A DNA stretch of 64,000 nt from Pseudarthrobacter defluvii (GCF_030323865.1 NZ_CP066364.1:16077-80076); one strand, 5' to 3'; numbered from the stretch's first letter, positions 25,668 to 34,223 are shown. Notes: generated by a model from the letters alone, not told the origin. Numbers and translations: made by a program.

Positions 25668-26609
25668 TTACCGGCTCATGCCCTTTTGAAGGAGCTTTGT
25701 CGGGCCGTTGGCTCCGCGCGTCTTGCGGGCCTTTGCAGGCCTCGATCCCTTGCCTACGGCTGCGCTGGGCGGAGTGCCCTGATCCTGGTCCGCAACGAGC
25801 CGTGCATCTACAGCCTCGCGGTCAGCAACCCCTTCGAGGCTGGCCGCCAGTTCCTGTCGGCGCTCGGCTGAGTCGTATGTGGCTCCTGCTTCGCCACGCA
25901 ACTGCTCGGGGCGGTGATCGGCACGGGCGGCTGTCCAGTCTTCAATCAGCCGCCTTTCCATGTCGTCCTCGACGGCTACGCCGTCTGCAAATTTGTGCCG
26001 CTGTTCCCAGTTGTGTGCCTCGATGGGTTTGGTCTCCCGGAGCCAGGCCAGCGCTTCGTCCAAGTCCTCCCTTGAGGGCTGATCAACGGCCTCGGCGCGC
26101 TTCCTGTCTTCCCGATCGGCCTCGGCCAGCAGTTGCACAGCCTGGGCGTTCTCGTCACGGCCGGAACGGCGTTCCTGTTCTGCCTGTTCGCGGTCCCGCT
26201 CGGCTTTAGCCAGGGCCTCCGCCACCGTTGCTTCATTGGCACCGAGGTTGTCCACGTCCAAGCCGTAGCGGCGCTGCACCTGGTCACGGATCACCTCGGC
26301 CGCGTCGCGCGCCGCCGGATCGTGGTCTTTCCACGCGGTGGCCGCCTCATGTGCCCTTTCGATGTCGCGGCCGGTGGCCGTGTCCCACCACCGGTTGTCC
26401 ATGACGGGGGCGAGCTGTGCACGGGCAGCTGCCCGCTCGGCATCGAACCGTGCCTGCAGTTCGCGGGCCTGTTGTTCCTCGGCCGCTTGGGCGCGGCGCA
26501 GCTCTTGCTCGCGGGCTCTGGCCAGCTGCTCACCGAGCCGGCCGGCGACGGTCAGCGCAACGCGCGACATTCCCTCAAGAGCCTCATCAATGCCGTCAGA
26601 TTCGCTCAT
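25668..26609 (-). CDS. Mobilisation-associated charged helical protein
   Basis: 313 aa, highly charged and predicted mostly helical, with long Glu/Arg/Ala runs (EEQQARELQARFDAERAAAR), Trp-containing NRWWDTATGRDIERAHEAAT, and a basic C-terminal tail rich in Lys/Arg and Gly/Pro. No enzymatic motif. It follows the relaxase gene by 17 bp on the same strand, so it is probably co-transcribed; relaxase genes of actinobacterial plasmids often have such a partner. Function unknown. Confidence 0.6.
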   Translation of the reverse strand: MSESDGIDEALEGMSRVALTVAGRLGEQLARAREQELRRAQAAEEQQARELQARFDAERAAARAQLAPVMDNRWWDTATGRDIERAHEAATAWKDHDPAARDAAEVIRDQVQRRYGLDVDNLGANEATVAEALAKAERDREQAEQERRSGRDENAQAVQLLAEADREDRKRAEAVDQPSREDLDEALAWLRETKPIEAHNWEQRHKFADGVAVEDDMERRLIEDWTAARADHRPEQLRGEAGATYDSAERRQELAASLEGVADREAVDARLVADQDQGTPPSAAVGKGSRPAKARKTRGANGPTKLLQKGMSR

Positions 26610-26626
26610 GGTTCCCCTCCTTGGTG

Positions 26627-28186
26627 TTATCTCTCAATGTCTGGGCGGGTATTCCCGCTTCGGGTGCCCGCGTGGGTGCGTGCCTGCACATATTCCGGCA
26701 GCAGCACGGACCCCGCGGGCCGACCGGCAACCTGGCCGGCTGTGCTCGCGCGTACCGCGGCGGCAGCTTCGCTATCCGCTGTGGGCGTTGACGCTGGGAC
26801 GGCGGGCAGTGCGGCCGCGACCTGGCTCAGTTGGTGCTTCACCATGTGGCTGATCTGGCGTGCTCGGCGCAGATCATTTGAGGCCTTGTGCATGTCGTGG
26901 ACGGCCTTTGCGACGTTGAGCAGCTGGCGCAGCATGATTGCCTGCGCGGCTGTTCCGGTGCCGCCCATCGAAGCTGCCATGAGCATGAGCGAGGCTCCGC
27001 GGGCAGATGGTCCTGCGCTGCGGATGGGGCGGACTGGGTAACGCCGCAGTTGTGCTGTCTTGGACAGCTCGTCGGCCGCTGCTGCGAGTGGTCCGGGCGT
27101 CGCCTCGGTTGCCGTGGACCAGGCGGCGAAGGCGCCGGATGTCTCGCGTGCAACCTGCGCCCAGGTCGCGTGATCGTCCAGCGGGACGGAGCGCAGCGTT
27201 TCGCGGAGCCGGGCAACTTCGTCGCTGTACTGCTCCCACATTTGCGGGTCCGGTTCGTGGGCTTCGCGGCCGATCGTGACCGGGCGGCGTCCACGTGCAG
27301 CTGCCTGCCATTCGGCGACCGCCTCGGCGGCACCTTGTGGGCTGTCAGGCCACTCGGCGCGGAGCTTGGGCAGAGCAAGGTCTTTGGCGAGGTGACCGCC
27401 GCCGAACCACACAGGCCGGCCACCTTTGGGAGGACGTTCTGCCACGCTGTAGCCGACCACGACGTCGTCACGTCCGGACGCGTACCGCGGCCTGACCAGG
27501 GCACCGGCACGGCGAAGGCGTCGAATGAATTCGGCCTCATCCTGGGCGGACGTCGCGCAGGCACGGACCTTGCGTTCCAGGGACCGGCGTTCCGGTTCCG
27601 GGGCTCCCCGCCGCTCGGACGCTTCACGTTCACCGGGCCGGAGGCCACGGGTGGAATGCGTGGGCGAAAGTTCTTCCAGGCCGTACTTTTTCTCAAGCTC
27701 CCGGGCGGCCTGTTGCGCGCGGGGGAAGTCCCGCCAGCTGCTCCACTTCGTGCCGTCCTCGCGGACCATGGAGGCAGCGATGTGGATGTGGTCGTTTCCG
27801 GCTTTGCTGTGGCCGTGACGGACCGCCACCCACTGGGCCGGCGCCCGTCCGCTGGCTTCGGTGAAGCCCATCTCGTCCATGAAGTCCTGCGCAATCTCAG
27901 CCCACTTCTGGTCGGTAAGGTCGCCTTCCTCGGCGCGCAGCGAAAGCGAGCAGTGCCAGACATGGCCGCCGGGAATCTCGACGCCCAGGACGCTTCTTGC
28001 CCGGTCCAATTCCTTGGCAATGGCCTGCGCCGCGTCGGCGTTCAGTTCGTCATCGTTGTGCCAGGCCATGATCGACGGTGAGCCCGCGACCAGGTGTGGG
28101 TCGGTGTGTTCGTTCGCCCGGCCCGGACCGGCAAGGTAGGCGATGAGCCCGTGCATACGGGTGCCCTTGGTGATGTTGGGAATCAT
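26627..28186 (-). CDS. Relaxase/mobilisation nuclease (MOB_P-like)
   Basis: 519 aa. The N-terminal relaxase domain (about residues 1-190) has MHGLIAYLAGPGR near the start (Tyr17 a candidate nucleophile), HVWHCSLSLRAEEG, and the metal-binding histidine motif HGHSKAGNDHIHIAASMV. The remainder is helical with an Ala-rich C-terminus. It nicks oriT and leads the transferred strand into the recipient via the type IV coupling protein (58168-59937). The ATG overlaps the mobC stop, so the two are coupled. The likely oriT lies upstream of mobC. Confidence 0.85.
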   Translation of the reverse strand: MIPNITKGTRMHGLIAYLAGPGRANEHTDPHLVAGSPSIMAWHNDDELNADAAQAIAKELDRARSVLGVEIPGGHVWHCSLSLRAEEGDLTDQKWAEIAQDFMDEMGFTEASGRAPAQWVAVRHGHSKAGNDHIHIAASMVREDGTKWSSWRDFPRAQQAARELEKKYGLEELSPTHSTRGLRPGEREASERRGAPEPERRSLERKVRACATSAQDEAEFIRRLRRAGALVRPRYASGRDDVVVGYSVAERPPKGGRPVWFGGGHLAKDLALPKLRAEWPDSPQGAAEAVAEWQAAARGRRPVTIGREAHEPDPQMWEQYSDEVARLRETLRSVPLDDHATWAQVARETSGAFAAWSTATEATPGPLAAAADELSKTAQLRRYPVRPIRSAGPSARGASLMLMAASMGGTGTAAQAIMLRQLLNVAKAVHDMHKASNDLRRARQISHMVKHQLSQVAAALPAVPASTPTADSEAAAAVRASTAGQVAGRPAGSVLLPEYVQARTHAGTRSGNTRPDIER

Positions 28187-28578
28187 CAGCGAACCATCGA
28201 ATCAAGCATCGTGTTGATCCGGTCCGCGACCGCACGCACCCGGGTCAACACCGTGCGGGCTGCTTCCGGGAATTCGTCCGTGGCGTTCGCGTGCCGGGCG
28301 AGCTGGTTGACGTTGTTCGACAGGGCAGCAAGGTAGCGGCGGGCCGCAATGAATTCAACGGCCATCGCCCGCCGCTCATCCAGCGACTCGGAGTTCTCCG
28401 CGTACAGGGCAGCGCTGACCAGAATCTCCGAGGGGCTGCGCCCGGTCCGTTCCTCCAGCACCTTCAACTGAGCACGTTCGAACTCCGACATCGACACCCG
28501 CACGTACTGGGTGTCGCCGTCAATGTTGGCGCGGCGGCGGCGGGAGATCCGGCGTGGCGACTTCGGCTCTTCAGTCAT
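28186..28578 (-). CDS. mobC: Relaxosome accessory protein MobC
   Basis: 130 aa. N-terminal basic arm (PRRISRRRRANI), a ribbon-helix-helix-like strand (TQYVRVSMSEFERAQLKVLE) and the MobC C-terminal helices (LAALSNNVNQLARHANATDE, AVADRINTMLDSMVR); the NNxNQxAxxxN pattern is diagnostic. ATG 28578 is preferred because a purine-rich GGGGAGGGG lies just upstream; longer readings run through the oriT candidate. It helps open oriT for the relaxase. Confidence 0.85.
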   Translation of the reverse strand: MTEEPKSPRRISRRRRANIDGDTQYVRVSMSEFERAQLKVLEERTGRSPSEILVSAALYAENSESLDERRAMAVEFIAARRYLAALSNNVNQLARHANATDEFPEAARTVLTRVRAVADRINTMLDSMVR

Positions 28579-28698
28579 CCCGGTCCCCTCCCCCAATGCC
28601 CAGCGCAGCGCCCCGGAATCTCCGGGCCACACTGACGAGTGTGCCGCATCCAGGGCCGCAGGCCGTGGATCAACACGCGGGTTATGGCACATAACCAT
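28579..28698. other. Candidate origin of transfer (oriT)
   Basis: Non-coding stretch immediately upstream of mobC with two perfect hairpins: CACACT-GACG-AGTGTG (28628-28643) and GGTTATG-GCA-CATAACC (28680-28696), plus an imperfect GGCC-GCA-GGCC element between them. Location next to mobC-relaxase and hairpin content fit an oriT; the nick site is not identified. Confidence 0.5.
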
Positions 28699-28726
28699 CT
28701 AGCTTGCTCCGGTCGCTCCGACCGAG

Positions 28727-28998
28727 GTCCTGCTCCGCTGGCACGTCCAATAGGGCCTCGTACCCATCGTCCAGACGTCAGTACCCATCTGGCTCAGCGA
28801 AAACATCTCCGTCTTCGACTTCGCACTCTCCACTGCCTGCGACTCCGATGCACCGGAAACCTTCCCGGTCCCGACATGGCGGAGCTGCCGGACCTCGGAG
28901 GGCCGTTCAACATAGCGACCGCCTGGAGGCACGGAATCGCCAGGCTGGGCGTCAGCCCGTCAAGCCTGGCGATTCCGACAGCCCCGCCGACGCTGGGT
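28727..28998 (+). pseudogene. Deletion scar: aldo-keto reductase 3' piece fused to phtC 3' piece
   Basis: From 28735, translation gives EVLLRWHVQ, a stop, then GLVPIVQTSVPIWLSENISV and FDFALS. This is the C-terminal part of an aldo-keto reductase like 31128-31994, carrying a nonsense codon and an internal loss. At about 28860 it joins the last third of the class II aldolase tail (LPGPDMAELPDLGG..), whose stop codon has mutated so the frame runs on toward IclR. All of alpha, beta, ferredoxin, reductase and most of phtC are missing, as expected from one deletion in an AKR-to-phtR cluster. Confidence 0.8.
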
Positions 28999-29010
28999 AT
29001 GATTAGTAAA

Positions 29011-29802
29011 ATGCGATCAACAGATGCGGACGACAGGGCAAAATACGGCCCTCCTCCGCAGTACCCCATAGAATCTGTTGACAACGCCCTCCGCCTCCTC
29101 CTGCTTTTCGAGACCCAGCCCAGCATCAGGCTGACGGACGCAAGCAAGTATCTGGGTGTAGCTTCCTCGACTGCCCACCGGCTCATGGGCATGTTGCTCT
29201 ACCGTGGATTCGTGCGCCGGAATCCGGCCACCCGGGCCTATGAACCTGGCCAGGCACTGGGCTCCATCGCTTTCGCCATCCGACGCCAGAGCGACGTCCG
29301 GACCGTCGCCCGCCCGTTCCTGGAACGGCTCTTCGACGAAACCGGGGAGACCGTCCACTTCGCTAGGCTTGAGGGAACAGACACGCATTTCCTCGATGCC
29401 ATCGAAAGCTCCCGCGCGGTGCGCGTTGGCTCCCGTCAGGGCCGGATGATTCCCGCCAACTGCGCCGCCACGGGAAAAGCCATGTTGAGCCGGCTCAGCG
29501 ATGACCAGCTACGGAACCTTTACCCCCAGCAAGAGCTCCCCGGCCTGACCAAGGCCTCCATCACGTCCCGGGCGGACCTGGAATCGGCTCTGGACAAGAT
29601 CAGGCAGACCGGTTTTGCAAGCAGTGACGAAGAAAGCGAGGACGGCGTGACGTCCGTCGCCGTCGCCCTCACCGATCCAAGCGGCACCCCCTACGCCCTC
29701 AACGTCTCGGTGCCGGCCCACCGCATGTCGGACCAACTCCGCGTCGAACTCGGTGCCAAGCTTCAGGCGGCCGCTGAAGAATTGCAGGGCCTGCTGGTCT
29801 AG
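29011..29802 (+). CDS. phtR: IclR-family regulator, copy 2
   Basis: 263 aa, same length and domain plan as 5344-6135 and 36800-37591. Winged helix SVDNALRLLLLFETQPSIRL / VASSTAHRLMGML, effector domain with VHFARLEGTDTHF, GKAMLS, DGVTSVAVALTD and NVSVPAHRMS. ATG 29011 aligns with the start of copy 3 (both MRST-). The catabolic genes upstream have been deleted but this regulator is intact, so it could still act in trans on the promoters of the complete operons. Confidence 0.85.
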   Translation: MRSTDADDRAKYGPPPQYPIESVDNALRLLLLFETQPSIRLTDASKYLGVASSTAHRLMGMLLYRGFVRRNPATRAYEPGQALGSIAFAIRRQSDVRTVARPFLERLFDETGETVHFARLEGTDTHFLDAIESSRAVRVGSRQGRMIPANCAATGKAMLSRLSDDQLRNLYPQQELPGLTKASITSRADLESALDKIRQTGFASSDEESEDGVTSVAVALTDPSGTPYALNVSVPAHRMSDQLRVELGAKLQAAAEELQGLLV

Positions 29803-29882
29803 GCCCACGCGCCGATCCCCGCCTCCGGCCGTTCCTGACGGAGCCGGCCAGCGGTGGCGGAGGGACGTCGGACAGCGAGCTG

Positions 29883-30732
29883 TTACCGGCCGCAGGCGCT
29901 CAGCTGCACGCCCAGTCGCGGTAGACTCGCGCACATTGGAATCGAAAACCCGGTTGGAACAGGCATCGCCGGCGGCGAGCTCGGCTGCGATGCCTGCCGG
30001 GCCCCCAGCAGGCGGGGCAGGACGGTGGTGCGCAGGGCATCGGCGCTGACGCGGGTGGCGTGCGCGGAGACGTTTACGGCCGCGATGATGCCGGTCCCGG
30101 CATCCCGCACGGGGACGGCAATGGACCGCAGGCCCTCGGTCAGCTCCTGGTCGGCCAGCGACCAGCCTTGCTCCCGGGCCGCGGTTATCCTCTTCCGGAT
30201 TTCCTCGCGGTCGATCGCGGTGTTGCCGGTCAGGCTTTCCGGCACCAGGGCTTCCAGATATTCATCAAGCTCCCCCTCGGTGAGCCCGGAGAGAAGGACG
30301 CGCCCGGTCGCCGTCGCGTACGCCGGCAGGCTGGTGCCGATGATGATGTTGACGGTCAGGACGCGGTCGGCGTGGACCCGGTCCACGTAGACCACGCTGC
30401 CCCGGTGCAGCACCGTCAGCGATGCTGTCTCGCCAGCCTCCTGCACCAGCGACGCAAGGTGCGGATGGGCCACCGCCAGCAGCTTATGGCTCAGCAGATA
30501 GGCATCCCCGATCTCCAGCACTGCTAGCCGCAAGGAATAGCCACTGGCGTCGTAGGACAGATAACCCAGGTATTCCAGGGTGAGGATGAATCGCCCCGCC
30601 GCGGTCCTGGCGATCCCGACGAACTCGGCAACATCCGAGACCGACAATGGCCTGTCCTGGCTGCTGATAGGCCTTCAGCACGGACAAAGCCCGGGCCAAC
30701 GCCTCGACATGGCCCGGGTCGCTCTTCTTCAA
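29883..30732 (-). pseudogene. Frameshifted IclR-family regulator (PcaR/PobR-like)
   Basis: The N-terminus (KKSDPGHVEALARALSVLKA, YQQPGQ) and the body (PLSVSDVAEFVGIARTAAGR, FILTLEYLGYLS onwards) are in different frames. A single-base deletion near 30650, within the helix-turn-helix, explains this. The effector domain (LRLAVLEIGDAYL, YVDRVHADRVLTV, YATATGRVLLSGL, LRSIAVPVRDAGTGI) resembles regulators of protocatechuate/beta-ketoadipate genes. The C-terminus runs into about 40 unrelated residues, so the 3' end also looks rearranged. The first codon would be TTG at 30732. It is probably inactive. Confidence 0.75.
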
Positions 30733-31127
30733 AAGGGAGGCGGTCTCCGGGAGGCTTGGCCCTATCCGAAGCTATCTCATGGCGATGCGTTTAATGGCCC
30801 CCACTGGCGAGGATTACAGGCCAGACGGCGCTGGGCGGGCGGCTACCACTGCCACACCGGCAGATCTCGCCAGTTCTCTGCTGAACGGAATTAACATCTG
30901 GACAGCAGTTATGCGTTGTGCTTCACTTGCTGGATTACGGCGACCGTGCCGAGCTGCCGCATCTGGCCAGTCTGTTCGACATCGACAACAAGTGTGGCGG
31001 CGGCGTTGGCTTGCAGGAGGCAAACGCCTACCTTGAGCTGACCGCACCCGTGATGGCCCAAACATAAAGAGCTGAGGCTTCAGCCGTTTAGCAAACTATC
31101 GACAGATCCGAAAGACGAGGCCCTCCG
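30733..31127. other. Gap with an unrecognised 3' coding scrap
   Basis: A frame open from 30885 and ending at TAA 31065-31067 reads [20 protein letters not shown] then [18 protein letters not shown]. This has good protein character but no start or ribosome site, so it is probably the tail of a lost gene. I do not recognise the family. The rest (30733-30884) shows nothing clear; the promoter for the aldo-keto reductase is presumably close to 31070-31120. Confidence 0.4.
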
Positions 31128-31994
31128 ATGATAAATGAAACGAGTACGGCTCCGAGACCAGGTGCGACCTCAAGGCTGCCCTTGCTGAACGGACACAGTA
31201 TGCCGCGGATCGGCCTCGGAACATGGCCGATGCTGGACGCCGAATGCGAGCAAGCCGTCCGCTGTGCCGTGCAGACCGGCTACAGGCTGGTCGACACGGC
31301 CGTTCAATACCGCAACGAAGAAGCCGTGGGCCGCGGCATCAGAACCGCCGGCGTCCCGCGGGCGGAACTCTTTATTTCCAGCAAGTTCAACAAGGAGTCC
31401 CACAGCGTCGACGGCGTCCGTCGGGCGTACGACGAAAGCCTGCGGAAGCTTAGGGTCGACTATCTGGACATGTTCATGTGCCATTGGCCGGTGCCGGCGC
31501 TTGGCGCGTATGCGGAGGCATGGAAAGGCCTTGTAACCCTGTTAGAGGAAGGCGCCGTCAAGGCCATCGGCGTCTCCAACTTCAAGCCGGCCCACCTGAG
31601 GAAAATCATCGAAGCGACCGGAGTCGTTCCGGACGTCAACCAGATTCAGCTAAGTCCCGCTCTGGCGCGCACACAACCGCGTGCGGTCCACCGGGAGCTG
31701 GGAATCCTCACCCAATCCTGGAGCCCGATCGGCCGTGAATCCGGACTGCGTGCGAACCCCCTTGTGGTGGCCATCGCCGACCGTCTGAACAGGTCACCTG
31801 CCCAGGTCCTGCTGCGATGGCACATTCAGCAGGACCTGGTGCCCATCCCGCAGGCTTCGGACCCCGTCTGGTTGAGAGAGAACATCTCTGCGTTCGATTT
31901 CACCCTGACCGCCGACGACATGAACGATCTGGCCCGCCTGGATATGGGCGAAACTGCTGCGCGGGACTCAGATGCTGCGGAAAACGGTCACTGA
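31128..31994 (+). CDS. Aldo-keto reductase (candidate dihydrodiol dehydrogenase step)
   Basis: 288-aa TIM-barrel NADPH-dependent oxidoreductase of the 2,5-diketo-gluconate reductase type. The catalytic tetrad is visible: Asp in YRLVDTAVQY, Tyr in the same segment, Lys in ISSKFN, His in MCHWPVP. The nucleotide-binding loop is represented by KAIGVSNFKPAHL and VPIPQASDPVWLRENI. It lies 157 bp upstream of operon 2, separated by that operon's own promoter. A related fragment in the deletion scar at 28735 shows that an AKR gene preceded the deleted cluster too, which ties it to the pathway. A role in oxidising the cis-dihydrodiol is plausible but unproven; this family usually reduces carbonyls. Confidence 0.8.
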   Translation: MINETSTAPRPGATSRLPLLNGHSMPRIGLGTWPMLDAECEQAVRCAVQTGYRLVDTAVQYRNEEAVGRGIRTAGVPRAELFISSKFNKESHSVDGVRRAYDESLRKLRVDYLDMFMCHWPVPALGAYAEAWKGLVTLLEEGAVKAIGVSNFKPAHLRKIIEATGVVPDVNQIQLSPALARTQPRAVHRELGILTQSWSPIGRESGLRANPLVVAIADRLNRSPAQVLLRWHIQQDLVPIPQASDPVWLRENISAFDFTLTADDMNDLARLDMGETAARDSDAAENGH

Positions 31995-32049
31995 ATCCCG
32001 GCCAACGGACGCGGTCCGGCGGGGCCTCGGCCACTCGGCCGACTGGGGC

Positions 32050-32078
32050 TTGACGAACGCCACACTTTAGGTCATTCT
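32050..32078 (+). promoter_or_regulatory. Promoter of dioxygenase operon 2
   Basis: TTGACG (32050-32055), 17-bp spacer, CATTCT (32073-32078); counterpart of 602-630, with the same flanking bases. Confidence 0.6.
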
Positions 32079-32094
32079 CTTTCTAAAAGAAACT

Positions 32095-32113
32095 ATCTCT
32101 GATTACCAGAGAT
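32095..32113 (+). promoter_or_regulatory. Operator-like palindrome upstream of dioxygenase operon 2
   Basis: Perfect ATCTCTG-ATTAC-CAGAGAT (7-bp arms, 5-bp spacer), 16 bp after the -10 element. The TCTCTG/CAGAGA arms equal those at 646-666 although the spacer and outer bases differ, which argues for selection on a protein-binding site. Confidence 0.6.
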
Positions 32114-32151
32114 GACTGGCGTCTTGCCGGCCCGGACAAGGAGATCCATCA

Positions 32152-33615
32152 ATGACTGACCACAGCGGCGTGATTCAGGATGTACGGCAGGGCATGATCC
32201 CTGCACACATTTACAACGACAAAGAGATCTTCGAGCTTGAAAAGGAGCGGGTCTTTGGTCGCAGCTGGCTTTTCGTCGCCCACGAATCCGAGGTGCCCGA
32301 AGCTGGCGACTACGTGGTGCGCCGCGTCCTGGAAGACTCATTCATCATTTCCCGTGATGAACATGGAGAAATCCGGGCACTGTTCAACATGTGCCTTCAC
32401 CGCGGCATGCAGGTCTGCCGCACGGAGATGGGAAACGCTTCCCACTTCCGTTGCCCGTACCACGGGTGGTCCTACCGTAACGACGGCCGCATAGTCGGAC
32501 TGCCCTTCCACAAAGAGGCATACGGCGGCGAAGAGGGCTTCAAGAAGCAGGGGCAGACGTTGCTGCCTGCTCCTTCCCTGGGCATCTACAACGGCCTTAT
32601 CTTCGTCAGCCTGGATCCTGACGCAGAGCCGTTGGAGGACTTCCTGGGTGACTTCAAGTTCTACATGGACTACTACACGAAGCAAAGCTCCGGCGGGATT
32701 GAACTGCGCGGGCCGCAGCGGTGGCGGGTCAAGGCCAACTGGAAAATCGGAGCCGAAAACTTCGCCGGCGACATGTATCACACCCCCCAGACCCACACCT
32801 CCGTCGTCGAAATTGGTTTGTTCCGCGAACCAAAGGCGGAAAAGCGCAAGGACGGGACAACCTATTGGGCCGGCAACGGCGGCGGAACTACCTACAAGCT
32901 TCCCGAAGGAAGCCTGGAAGACCGCCTCCGCTACGTGGGCTACCCGGACGAGATGATCGCCCGCATGAAAGAGCAGTGGAGCCAGGAGCAGCTCGACGTC
33001 GTGGGCAAGGACGGGTTCATGGTGTCGGCGGCGTCGGTGTTCCCGAACATGAGCTTCGTGCACAACTGGCCACGGGTCGAAGAAGACTCCGATGAAGTGC
33101 TCCCGTTCATCTCCATCCGGCAGTGGCAGCCAATCAGTGAAGACGAGACCGAGATCGTATCGTGGTTCGCCGTCGACAAGAACGCGCCCGAAGAGTTTAA
33201 GGCACGTTCCTACAAGGCCTATCTCATGTGCTTTGGCAGCGGCGGCATGTTCGAGCAGGACGACGTGGAAAACTGGGTTTCCTTGACCAGCACCGCCGGC
33301 GGCCCGATGGCACGGCGCCTGCTGCTGAACAGCCGCATGGGCATGCTGGAAAACGGACAGAACGTCGTCGAACCCCTGACCCCCGAGCAGTACTCCGGCC
33401 CCGGCTCGACCCGCGTCGGATACAGCGAATACAACCAGCGTGAACTGCTCCTGCGATGGGCCAACCATCTTGAACGACCGATGGAAAAAGCGGCCCAGGT
33501 GCACGTCGGCAGCAATCCGGTGCAGGACTGTCCGTCTGACACCCCGGATTCTTTCCCGGCTCCCGCTGAGCACAACGGGCACGCCCCGGCAATGACCGTT
33601 TCGAAGGAGGGCTAG
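32152..33615 (+). CDS. phtAa: Ring-hydroxylating dioxygenase alpha subunit, copy 2
   Basis: 487 aa, the same length as copy 1 and differing by scattered substitutions, most of them near the N-terminus and in the last 35 residues. Rieske ligands (CLHRG, CPYHGW) and the iron-site motif (GDMYHTPQTH) are intact. ATG follows AAGGAG. The unequal C-terminal tail (SNPVQDCPSDTPDSFPAPAE) lies outside the catalytic domain. Like copy 1, it should form the oxygenase with the following beta subunit; whether the two copies differ in substrate range cannot be read from the sequence. Confidence 0.85.
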   Translation: MTDHSGVIQDVRQGMIPAHIYNDKEIFELEKERVFGRSWLFVAHESEVPEAGDYVVRRVLEDSFIISRDEHGEIRALFNMCLHRGMQVCRTEMGNASHFRCPYHGWSYRNDGRIVGLPFHKEAYGGEEGFKKQGQTLLPAPSLGIYNGLIFVSLDPDAEPLEDFLGDFKFYMDYYTKQSSGGIELRGPQRWRVKANWKIGAENFAGDMYHTPQTHTSVVEIGLFREPKAEKRKDGTTYWAGNGGGTTYKLPEGSLEDRLRYVGYPDEMIARMKEQWSQEQLDVVGKDGFMVSAASVFPNMSFVHNWPRVEEDSDEVLPFISIRQWQPISEDETEIVSWFAVDKNAPEEFKARSYKAYLMCFGSGGMFEQDDVENWVSLTSTAGGPMARRLLLNSRMGMLENGQNVVEPLTPEQYSGPGSTRVGYSEYNQRELLLRWANHLERPMEKAAQVHVGSNPVQDCPSDTPDSFPAPAEHNGHAPAMTVSKEG

Positions 33616-33617
33616 CC

Positions 33618-34223
33618 GTGGGTATTGAAGCCGTAACCGAACGCAGCAACAAATCTCTCTCGGAGCAGTCGGTGCTGGGAGGGCACGCCCCCCGTACTCA
33701 GAGGACGGGTGACTCCCTGCCGTTCAATGATGAACTTCATCTGCAAGCCCACAAGTGGCTTGTCGATGAATCCTATTTGCTCGACGCACAGGAGTACGAC
33801 GAGTGGCTGAGCCGCCTCACGGACGACGTGCACTATCTCATGCCGGTGAGGGTGACCACTGCCCTCGGGGCCGGTTACAGCACGTCTCCCGGGATGGCGC
33901 ACATGGATGAAAACAAGTACTCGCTGAGCCGCAGGGCGGCGCGCTTCGCCACGGAACACGCCTGGACCGAAGACCCTCCGTCGCGGCTGCGCCACTACGT
34001 CACCAACGTCCGGACGTTCCGTACCGGTAACCCGGATGAGATCATCGTGGATTCGGCGGTCCTGCTGTTCCGCAGCCGGGGCGACGTCCGCGAGGCCGCG
34101 ACCGTGTCGGCAGGCAGGGAGGATCTGCTGCGCCGCACCGGCTCCGGCTGGCAGCTCGCCCGCCGCACCATCATGGTCGACGAGGCGGTCATCCGGATGC
34201 AGAATCTGGCCATATTCCTATGA
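33618..34223 (+). CDS. phtAb: Ring-hydroxylating dioxygenase beta subunit, copy 2
   Basis: 201 aa. GTG start with AAGGAGGG upstream (copy 1 uses ATG). The N-terminus is two residues longer than in copy 1; the remainder aligns throughout (LLDAQEYDEWLSRL, DVHYLMPVRVT, RRTIMVDEAVIRMQNLAIFL). It overlaps the next gene by 4 nt, as in operon 1. Confidence 0.85.
   Translation: MGIEAVTERSNKSLSEQSVLGGHAPRTQRTGDSLPFNDELHLQAHKWLVDESYLLDAQEYDEWLSRLTDDVHYLMPVRVTTALGAGYSTSPGMAHMDENKYSLSRRAARFATEHAWTEDPPSRLRHYVTNVRTFRTGNPDEIIVDSAVLLFRSRGDVREAATVSAGREDLLRRTGSGWQLARRTIMVDEAVIRMQNLAIFL

Noticed and set aside
26888..28081. Plus-strand 397-codon frame over the relaxase
   Set aside because: Antisense shadow of a recognisable relaxase.
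28639..29010. 387-aa reading that fuses the scar to IclR copy 2
   Set aside because: In-frame only because the phtC stop was lost; the regulator's own ATG at 29011 matches copy 3.
32338..33582. Long minus-strand open frame (414 codons) across the alpha-subunit gene
   Set aside because: It is the exact antisense of a gene with intact Rieske and iron motifs; no ribosome site and no family resemblance.
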